Source: an uncultured bacterium
GTDB lineage: Bacteria > Gemmatimonadota > Gemmatimonadetes > Longimicrobiales > RSA9
Length of the DNA: 20,690 bases
Assembly (NCBI GenBank): GCA_937995995.1
Contig: CALKIP010000255.1
Coordinates: 1 to 20,690, forward strand
Direction of reading: 5' to 3'
The first letter of the stretch is position 1, and each line of letters starts with the position of its first letter. Under the pieces are notes generated by a model. That model saw only the letters and a program-made list of their open reading frames with translations. It did not search any database and was not told the DNA's origin. Below are positions 14,613-20,690 of this stretch, piece by piece. Position numbers and translations under genes: made by a program.

Positions 14613-14640
14613 TTGACAGCTTGGGGCGGGGCCGTATAAT
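14613..14640 (+). promoter_or_regulatory. Consensus sigma-70 promoter upstream of coxMSL
   Basis: TTGACA at 14613-14618, 16-base spacer, TATAAT at 14635-14640: both boxes perfect. Transcription should start near 14647 and run toward coxM, 365 bases away, through the structured RNA and terminator annotated below. It is the strongest promoter in the window. Confidence 0.8.
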
Positions 14641-14646
14641 CGAATA

Positions 14647-14826
14647 TCGATCGGGACAGCGTCGGCGTCAATCATCCTTCCTGCCACTCGAATCGAGTGG
14701 GCGCCGCACGCACGCAAAAAAGCCGTGCCACGGAGTTCCCGGAAGGCACGGTGCCACTGATATGAACGGCCCGAAGAGGCGATGAAAGCCCTGCCGCGTG
14801 AACGCGGTGCGGGCTTTTGGTTTTTT
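14647..14826 (+). ncRNA. Structured leader or small RNA upstream of coxM, class unknown
   Basis: A transcript of about 180 nt is bounded by a consensus promoter and a strong terminator. Hairpin A: CCACTCG (14684-14690), loop AAT, CGAGTGG (14694-14700). Hairpin B: CCGTGCC (14723-14729) with GGCACGG (14745-14751). A competing pairing joins AGTGG-g-CGCC (14696-14705) to GGTGCCACT (14750-14758), which would break hairpin A and trim B; CCACT occurs twice as the alternative partner of AGTGG. A purine-rich stretch (about 14771-14787) leads into the terminator stem. There is no good open frame with a ribosome site. I compared it from memory with Moco, cobalamin, c-di-GMP-I, fluoride, 6S and SRP RNAs and found no match. 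It is either a regulated leader of coxMSL or a free small RNA. Confidence 0.5.
14785..14826 (+). terminator. Strong intrinsic terminator between the cox promoter and coxM
   Basis: AAAGCCC (14785-14791) pairs with GGGCTTT (14811-14817); inside it CCGCG (14794-14798) pairs with CGCGG (14803-14807) around a TGAA loop. A T-rich tail (TTTTGG then six T) follows. This is the best intrinsic terminator in the window and stands 185 bases before coxM, in the same direction. Confidence 0.85.
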
Positions 14827-15010
14827 CAGGGTCGTCCGACGAGCCGGACCGGATCACCGCATGACTCCGGAGCCCGGCACACGCATCTCCTCCGAACACG
14901 ACACGTGCGGATCGTCTTTGGACCGCACGAGTGAAGCATCGCAGCCTCGTAGCCGTGCGTGCACCCGTGGCCCGTCCCCTCCGGGCGGGCCGACCCCGAG
15001 AGGAGGCCCG
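14827..15010 (+). other. Spacer between the leader terminator and coxM
   Basis: No gene and no second promoter seen. It holds a hairpin CGTGCGG (14904-14910) with CCGCACG (14923-14929) and a GC-rich inverted repeat near 14970-14990 (GGCCCG/CGGGCGGGCC). An AGGAGG ribosome site for coxM is at 15001-15006. Confidence 0.45.
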
Positions 15011-15943
15011 ATGATCCCACCGCGATTCGACTACGTCGCTCCGACCGCCCTTGATGAGGCCATAGCCGCCGTGGCCGACGGCGGCGAGGACGCCAAGATC
15101 CTTTCCGGCGGCCAGAGCCTTCTCCCCCTCCTCAAGATGCGCCTCGCCGCACCCCGATTGCTCGTCGACATCAACCGCGTACCGGGCCTGGACCACCTCC
15201 ATGAAAGCGACGGTGCGCTGCGAATCGGTGCGCTGGTGCGCGAGGCCGAGCTGGAACGATCGGAGTTCATACGCACCCGCTATCCGCTCCTTGCGGACGC
15301 CGCCGCCGTCGTGGCCGACCCGCTCGTCCGCAACCTGGCCACGGTCTGCGGAAACCTGGCCCACGCGGATCCGGCCAACGACCACCCGGCCGCCATGCTC
15401 GCCCTGGAGGCGACTGTAGCCGCTCGTGGACCTGCCGGGGAGCGTGAGATTCCGGTCACGTCCTTCTTCACGGGGCTCTTTGCCACGGCGCTGGCACCGG
15501 ACGAGGTGCTGACCGAGATCCGCGTACCGGTCCCCCAGCCACGGAGCGGCGGAGCATACCTGAAGCTGGAGCGGAAAGTCGGCGACTTCGCGACTGCCGC
15601 TGTGGCCGTCCAGGTCACGTTGGGCGAGGACGGCGTTTGCCGCCGCGCAGGAATTGGCCTGACCAACGTCGGCATGGTGCCGATCAAGGCGCGCACGGCA
15701 GAGGAGTACCTGCTCGGGCGGGAATTGACCGAGGACGTCGTCAGGGAAGCGGCGAAGAGGGCGGCGAGTGAAGCCATGCCGGCCTCCGATCACCGGGGCT
15801 CGGAAGCCTACAAGCGCGACCTGGTGCGCGTGCTGACCATGCGGGCGCTGCGCCTGGCGCGCCAGCGTGCCGAGGGCCGCGCGCCGACCGGTTCCGTTGA
15901 ACGATCTGCAGACCACCGATCCGCTGGAGGGGCCGAATCATGA
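15011..15943 (+). CDS. coxM: Aerobic CO dehydrogenase, FAD-binding medium subunit
   Basis: Flavoprotein subunit that takes electrons from the iron-sulfur subunit and passes them on to the quinone pool. ATG 15011 is chosen because AGGAGG lies just upstream and the protein then begins as in the family (MIPPRFDYVAPTALDEAI); the open frame runs further up but crosses the terminator. The product has 310 residues. FAD-binding segments are SGGQSLLPLLKMRLAAP (32-48) and TVCGNLAHADPANDHPA (about 113-129), where CODH medium subunits have TIGG-type and DPGNDHP-type motifs. The C-terminal CODH domain follows, ending in a polar tail. Its TGA overlaps the ATG of coxS. The order M-S-L is that of classical form I clusters. 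Confidence 0.93.
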   Translation: MIPPRFDYVAPTALDEAIAAVADGGEDAKILSGGQSLLPLLKMRLAAPRLLVDINRVPGLDHLHESDGALRIGALVREAELERSEFIRTRYPLLADAAAVVADPLVRNLATVCGNLAHADPANDHPAAMLALEATVAARGPAGEREIPVTSFFTGLFATALAPDEVLTEIRVPVPQPRSGGAYLKLERKVGDFATAAVAVQVTLGEDGVCRRAGIGLTNVGMVPIKARTAEEYLLGRELTEDVVREAAKRAASEAMPASDHRGSEAYKRDLVRVLTMRALRLARQRAEGRAPTGSVERSADHRSAGGAES

Positions 15944-16485
15944 GCAACGAGGACACTCGCCTGAACCGGCAGCAGATCCACGTCACGATCAACGGCACCG
16001 AGTGGAGCGCGGAAGTCGAGCCCCGAACGCTGCTCGTGCACCTCATCCGGGAGGAGTTTCGGCTGACGGGCACCCACATCGGGTGCGACACGACGCACTG
16101 CGGCGCGTGCACGGTCCTCCTCGACGGCCAGCCGGTGAAGTCGTGCACGGTGCTCGCCGTCCAGGCCGATGGCCGCGAGGTCACGACCGTCGAAGGGCTG
16201 GAAGACGACGAGGGCCTCCATCCGCTCCAGGTCGGATTTCACGAGGAGCACGGTCTGCAATGCGGGTATTGCACGCCCGGCATGCTCATGACGGGTTACG
16301 CGCTGCTCCAGGAAAACCCCAGCCCCACCGAAGACGAGATCCGCCGGGCCATTTCCGGAAACCTGTGCCGGTGCACCGGCTACGTGAACATCGTGAAGGC
16401 GATCCAGCACGCCGCACATCGGCTGGCCGAGGAGGCCGCGGTGCCACAGGAAGCGCCCGCGGTTCCCGCCGGCGGCGCCGACTAG
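15940..16485 (+). CDS. coxS: Aerobic CO dehydrogenase, iron-sulfur small subunit
   Basis: Carries two [2Fe-2S] clusters between the Mo site of CoxL and the FAD of CoxM. The 181-residue product has the plant-ferredoxin-like cluster residues Cys49, Cys54, Cys57 and Cys69 (HIGCDTTHCGACTV and VKSCTV), and the second cluster Cys108, Cys111, Cys143 and Cys145 (LQCGYCTPGM and NLCRCTGYVNIVKAI). All eight cysteines are present. The usual length is about 160-170; the Ala/Pro-rich end is a small extension. The start overlaps the coxM stop (ATGA). Confidence 0.95.
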   Translation: MSNEDTRLNRQQIHVTINGTEWSAEVEPRTLLVHLIREEFRLTGTHIGCDTTHCGACTVLLDGQPVKSCTVLAVQADGREVTTVEGLEDDEGLHPLQVGFHEEHGLQCGYCTPGMLMTGYALLQENPSPTEDEIRRAISGNLCRCTGYVNIVKAIQHAAHRLAEEAAVPQEAPAVPAGGAD

Positions 16486-16498
16486 AGGGGAGGCGAGA

Positions 16499-18892
16499 AT
16501 GGCAATGCACACCACGGAGACGAGCATAACGCCGCGCACTCCGCCCGAAATCGGCGGCATGGGTCACTCGGTGAAGCGCAAGGAGGATGCGCGCTTCATC
16601 CGCGGCAAGGGCAACTACGTGGACGACATCACCCTGCCGGGGATGATCCACATGGACATCGTCCGCAGTCCGTTCGCCCACGCGCGGATCGTGAACATCG
16701 ACACCACCGCGGCACTCGAGGTGCCCGGTGTCCTCGCGGTCATCACCGGCCGCGACCTGGAGAAGTACAATCTGCACTGGATGCCGACGCTGATGTCGGA
16801 CACCCAGATGGTCCTTCCCACCGAGAAGGTGATGTACCAGGGGCAGGAGGTGGCGGCGGTGCTCGCGACGGATCGTTACGCTGCCGCCGACGGCGTGGAG
16901 GCGGTCGTCGTCGAGTACGACCCGCTCCCGGTCGTGGTCGACCCGTTCAAGGCGCTCGAGCCCGACGCGCCGGTCCTGCGCACGGACAAGGAAGGCAAGA
17001 CGGACAACCACATCTGGCACTGGGAGACCGGTGACCGTGAGGCCACGGACCGCGCCTTCGCCGAGGCGGATGTCACCATCGAACAGGACATCTACATCCC
17101 CCGAATCCACGTCTCGTCGATCGAGACGTGCGGCTGTGTGGCGAGTTTCGACAAGGTGAATGAGCAACTCACGGTCTGGATGACCACCCAGGCGCCACAC
17201 GCGATCCGCACCGTCTTCGCGCTCGTCGCCGGCCACGTGGGCCTCAAGGAGAACCGGATCCGGATCATATCGCCGGACATCGGCGGCGGCTTCGGCGGCA
17301 AGGTGCCCGTCTACCCGGGCTACGTCATCGCCGTTGCGGCCACGGTCCTGACCGGCAAGCCGGTGAAGTGGGTCGAGGACCGGATGGAGAATCTCCAGGC
17401 CGCCAGCTTCGCCCGTGACTATCATATCACGGCCGAGCTGGCCGCCAGGAAGGACGGCAAGCTGACGGCGCTCCGGATCAAGACACTCGCCGACCATGGG
17501 TACACGGATGCCGCCGCGAACCCGTCCAAGTTCCCGGCCGGCCTCTTCCACATCTGCACCGGCTCCTACGACCTGGAGGCGGCCCACGTCGAAGTCGACG
17601 CTGCGTACACGAACAAGCCACCGGGTGGCATCGCCTACCGCTGCTCGTTCCGGGTCACCGAGGCGGTGCACACGATCGAGCGGATGGCCGATCTCATGGC
17701 GCACGAGCTGGGGATCGACCCCGCGGAGTTCCGGCTGAAAAACTTCGTGAAGCCCGAGCAGTTCCCCTACCACTCGGCGCTCGGCTGGGAGTACGACAGC
17801 GGCAACTACGCCAAGGCGCTCGAGCTCGCAATGGAGAAGATCGGCTATCACGACCTGCGGCGCGAGCAGGAGGAGAAACGCAGGCGAGGCGAGCTCATGG
17901 GGATCGGCATCTCCAGCTTCACGGAGATCGTGGGCGCAGGGCCGTCGAAGCATTTCGACATTCTGGGGCTCAAGATGTTCGACTCGTGCGAGCTGCGCGT
18001 CCACCCGACGGGAAAGATCATCGCCCGCTTCGGGACCAAGCCCCAGGGCCAGGCACACGAGACGACGTACGCACAGATCCTGGCCGAAGAGCTGGGCATC
18101 CCGGTCGACGACATCACCGTGGAAGAGGGCGACACGGACACTGCTCCGTACGGGCTCGGCACCTACGCCAGCCGCTCCACGCCGACGGCAGGGGCCGCAG
18201 CCTCGGTGGCGGCACGGAAGGTCCGTGACAAGGCCCGGAAGATCGCCGCGCACCTTCTCGAGGCACACGAAGACGACCTGGAGTGGGAGGTCGGACGGTT
18301 CCACGTTCGAGGCGCGCCGGATCGATCCGTCACCATCCAGGAGGTGGCCTTCGCGGCGTACACGAACCACCCGCCGGGGATGGAGGCCGGACTCGAGGCG
18401 GTGAGCTACTACGATCCGCCGAACCTGACCTTCCCCTTCGGCAGCTACATCTGCGTCGTCGACATCGACAAGGGAACGGGCGAGGTGAAGATCCGTCGCT
18501 TCGTGGCCGTCGACGATTGCGGCAACATCATCAACCCGATGGTCGTCGAGGGGCAGGTCCACGGCGGACTGACCATGGGGATGGCGCCGGCACTCCTCGA
18601 GGAGATCCAGTACGACGAGAGCGGCAACATCCAGGGCGGCAGCTTCATGGAGTACCTGGTGCCGACGGCGATGGAGACGCCGAAGTGGGAGACCTTCCAC
18701 ACCATCACCCCCTCGCCGCACCACCCGCTCGGCGCGAAGGGCGTGGCCGAGTCGCCGACGGTCGGCGCGCCGCCCGCCATTGTGAACGCCGTCGTCGACG
18801 CGCTCTGGCATCTCGGCGTGCGTCACATCGACATACCGATCACGCCATTCAAGGTGTGGCAACTCCTGCGTGAGAGGGGCGTCGATGAATAG
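16499..18892 (+). CDS. coxL: Form I aerobic CO dehydrogenase, molybdenum-copper large subunit
   Basis: Catalytic subunit that oxidises CO with water to CO2 at a Mo-S-Cu site. The 797-residue length is close to that of characterised CoxL proteins. The decisive active-site loop AYRCSFR at residues 379-385 matches the form I motif AYxCSFR, with Cys382 as the copper ligand; form II proteins have AYRGAGR. GGGFGGK at 262-268 and QGQAHETTYAQ near 516-526 bind the cofactor, and Glu751 in GAKGVAESPTVGAPPA is the expected catalytic base. A strong AGGGGAGG site at 16486-16493 precedes the ATG, 13 bases after coxS. This makes true CO oxidation likely rather than another Mo-hydroxylase activity. Confidence 0.95.
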   Translation: MAMHTTETSITPRTPPEIGGMGHSVKRKEDARFIRGKGNYVDDITLPGMIHMDIVRSPFAHARIVNIDTTAALEVPGVLAVITGRDLEKYNLHWMPTLMSDTQMVLPTEKVMYQGQEVAAVLATDRYAAADGVEAVVVEYDPLPVVVDPFKALEPDAPVLRTDKEGKTDNHIWHWETGDREATDRAFAEADVTIEQDIYIPRIHVSSIETCGCVASFDKVNEQLTVWMTTQAPHAIRTVFALVAGHVGLKENRIRIISPDIGGGFGGKVPVYPGYVIAVAATVLTGKPVKWVEDRMENLQAASFARDYHITAELAARKDGKLTALRIKTLADHGYTDAAANPSKFPAGLFHICTGSYDLEAAHVEVDAAYTNKPPGGIAYRCSFRVTEAVHTIERMADLMAHELGIDPAEFRLKNFVKPEQFPYHSALGWEYDSGNYAKALELAMEKIGYHDLRREQEEKRRRGELMGIGISSFTEIVGAGPSKHFDILGLKMFDSCELRVHPTGKIIARFGTKPQGQAHETTYAQILAEELGIPVDDITVEEGDTDTAPYGLGTYASRSTPTAGAAASVAARKVRDKARKIAAHLLEAHEDDLEWEVGRFHVRGAPDRSVTIQEVAFAAYTNHPPGMEAGLEAVSYYDPPNLTFPFGSYICVVDIDKGTGEVKIRRFVAVDDCGNIINPMVVEGQVHGGLTMGMAPALLEEIQYDESGNIQGGSFMEYLVPTAMETPKWETFHTITPSPHHPLGAKGVAESPTVGAPPAIVNAVVDALWHLGVRHIDIPITPFKVWQLLRERGVDE

Positions 18893-19021
18893 GAGCCGCG
18901 GATCAGGTGCACGCGGTGGGCGCGGTATACGCCGGGGTAGCGGCCTGCTCGGCGCACCTGGATGCGCCAACCACGGACAACTCGCGGCGCAGACATGGGC
19001 GGCGTCGGTTGGAGGATGTGA

Positions 19022-20230
19022 ATGCTGCGCCGCGGGCTCGTGGGTCGACCGGAGCGAGTCGTGGGCACAGACTGGTTGAGCGAGGCAGCCCGGCTACGTG
19101 GCGAGGGGCGGCCATTCGCGCTGGCTACGGTCGTGGCGAGAAAACCGCCCCAATCCGCTTACTACGGTGCCAAGGCACTGATCCTCCCGGACGGCAGCAT
19201 GAGCGGGTGGATCGGTGGCGGCTGCGTCCGCCCGACGATTCTCCGCGAGGCCTTGGAGGCCCTCTCCGATGGTCGACCGCGCCTGGTGCGCGTGAGCCCG
19301 GAGGAGTTGGACGATAGGGAGGTCGTCGAAGGGGTGAGGGTCTACCCGATGATCTGCCAGGGAGAGGGTGCCGTGGACGTCTACATCGACCCGGTGCTGC
19401 CGACACCCCGGCTGGTCGTCTTCGGGATCACGCCCGTGGCCGAGGCACTGGTGCGGCTCGCCGAACCGCTCGGTTTTCGAATCCACGTTGTGGACCCGGC
19501 GGCATCACCGGATCGGTTCCCCGCGGCCGAGACGGTTTCGGCAGAGCTGGACGGAGCAGCAGCGGCCGTGGGACCAATGGACCACGTCGTCGTCGCAACA
19601 ATGGGTGCGGGCGACGAGGAGGCGCTGGAGGCCGCTCTGGCCACGGATGCGGGCTATGTCGGGCTCGTGGCGAGCCGCAAGAAGGGGCATTCACTCTTCC
19701 AGTATCTGGAGGAGCGCGGCGATGTTCGTGGTAGGCTCGATCGGGTTCGCTGCCCCGCGGGACTCGACCTGGGCGGCACGAGTGCGGCCGAGATCGCACT
19801 CAGCATCCTGGCACAGATCGTCGAGTTGCGGGCGCGGGGCAGGGGGCGCGAAACAGACTTTGCGGCCGCTTCCGAGGGCATCGATCCGGCGGTCGGGACC
19901 GGCGCCCCCGAGGCCATGGGCGATGCAGGGCGGGGCATGGATTCGATCGCGCCCATGGAGCCTCGTCCATTGCCCCTGGTTTCGAATCCTCGCTCCAGCG
20001 CCGGGGCGGTTGCGGCAGACCACGATTCAACGGACGAGCGCACGAAGTCCAGCGTCGTGGCCGGCACCGCCGCGATCACGGCCCTCGACCCCGTCTGCGG
20101 GATGGCCGTCGAAATTGCCACGGCGCGCCACTCGGCCGTCCACGACGGCCGCACGTTCCACTTCTGTTGCCCGCACTGCAAGGCCGCGTTCGAGCGCGAG
20201 CCGGAAAGATACAGGGTCGCTGCGGGGTGA
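19022..20230 (+). CDS. XdhC/CoxF-type maturation protein fused to a YHS metal-binding domain
   Basis: XdhC-family proteins carry or modify the molybdenum cofactor before insertion into Mo-hydroxylases; the CoxF/CoxI members serve CO dehydrogenase. The 402-residue product has the N-terminal XdhC domain (about 17-120, with GWIGGGCVRP at 62-71), a Rossmann-type C-terminal XdhC domain (about 129-272, LVVFGITPVAEALVRLAEPL), a low-complexity linker (about 275-350), and a YHS/TRASH-like domain at 355-397 with Cys359 (DPVCGM) and Cys382, Cys383, Cys386 (FCCPHC). Such domains bind soft or transition metals. ATG 19022 has GGAGGA five bases upstream. It follows coxL after 129 bases in which I see no gene. 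The linkage suggests a role in Mo-Cu site assembly; that is inference. Confidence 0.88.
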   Translation: MLRRGLVGRPERVVGTDWLSEAARLRGEGRPFALATVVARKPPQSAYYGAKALILPDGSMSGWIGGGCVRPTILREALEALSDGRPRLVRVSPEELDDREVVEGVRVYPMICQGEGAVDVYIDPVLPTPRLVVFGITPVAEALVRLAEPLGFRIHVVDPAASPDRFPAAETVSAELDGAAAAVGPMDHVVVATMGAGDEEALEAALATDAGYVGLVASRKKGHSLFQYLEERGDVRGRLDRVRCPAGLDLGGTSAAEIALSILAQIVELRARGRGRETDFAAASEGIDPAVGTGAPEAMGDAGRGMDSIAPMEPRPLPLVSNPRSSAGAVAADHDSTDERTKSSVVAGTAAITALDPVCGMAVEIATARHSAVHDGRTFHFCCPHCKAAFEREPERYRVAAG

Positions 20231-20279
20231 TCCCGTCGCGTACGTATTCGCCCATCCACCTTTCGCAAAGGGGGCTTGC

Positions 20280-20690
<411 letters not shown>

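Noticed and set aside
14647..14826. Assignment of the cox leader RNA to the Moco, cobalamin or c-di-GMP-I riboswitch
   Set aside because: Short similar strings occur (GCCACTG, CGCAAA..GCC), but the rest of each consensus, such as the B12 box or the tetraloop-receptor core, is missing, so no class was assigned.
14798..15010. Longer coxM start or a leader peptide upstream of 15011
   Set aside because: The upstream frame runs through the terminator stem and T-tract, lacks a ribosome site and does not resemble CoxM; ATG 15011 has AGGAGG.
16286..18970. Very long minus-strand open frame (894 codons) opposite coxS/coxL
   Set aside because: It mirrors coxL, whose plus-strand product is a full-length CoxL with all motifs. 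The reverse translation is Arg/His/Asp-rich with no recognisable domain.

Overview
GC-rich bacterial DNA, densely coded, with short spacers, many ATGA-type overlaps and alternative GTG/TTG starts. The gene set (SecG, pyruvate-type E1/E2, LipB, CarA, SppA, HU, molybdenum uptake, aerobic CO dehydrogenase) fits an aerobic heterotroph that can oxidise trace CO. From the style of the RNase H and the gene neighbourhoods I lean towards Gemmatimonadota or a related uncultured phylum. No 16S or tRNA gene is visible, so that placement is weak.

Layout. (1) 1-2144: the 3' part of phosphoglycerate kinase, triose-phosphate isomerase and SecG. The first ~110 bases do not belong to pgk: read on the minus strand they encode part of a DNA methyltransferase (DPPY motif), so the left edge is a junction between two unrelated genes. 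(2) 2145-2633: a small unknown minus-strand gene, a perfect hairpin and a good promoter. (3) 2634-6922: 2-oxoacid dehydrogenase E1 alpha, E1 beta and E2, then lipB, which starts the lipoylation that E2 needs. (4) 6928-10114: an RNase H-fold gene on the minus strand, then carA, sppA and an HU/IHF-type gene, closed by an 18-bp perfect hairpin. (5) 10201-13828: moaD, moaE and modABC, i.e. molybdopterin synthase plus a molybdate ABC importer. (6) 13851-20690: divergent coxG and a coxM-coxS-coxL operon whose CoxL carries the form I active-site motif AYRCSFR, followed by an XdhC/CoxF-type maturation protein fused to a metal-binding YHS domain, and the start of a second coxS that runs off the window.

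Regions 5 and 6 work as one island: ModABC brings in molybdate, MoaDE makes molybdopterin, CoxMSL uses the cofactor, CoxG is the membrane or quinone link, and the XdhC-YHS protein probably helps build the Mo-Cu site. The most interesting unexplained element is between coxG and coxM: a consensus promoter (TTGACA-16-TATAAT), about 180 nt of strongly structured and possibly mutually exclusive RNA folds, a strong intrinsic terminator, and then coxM. This is the architecture of a riboswitch or attenuator, or of a stand-alone small RNA, and it matches no class I could recognise by eye.
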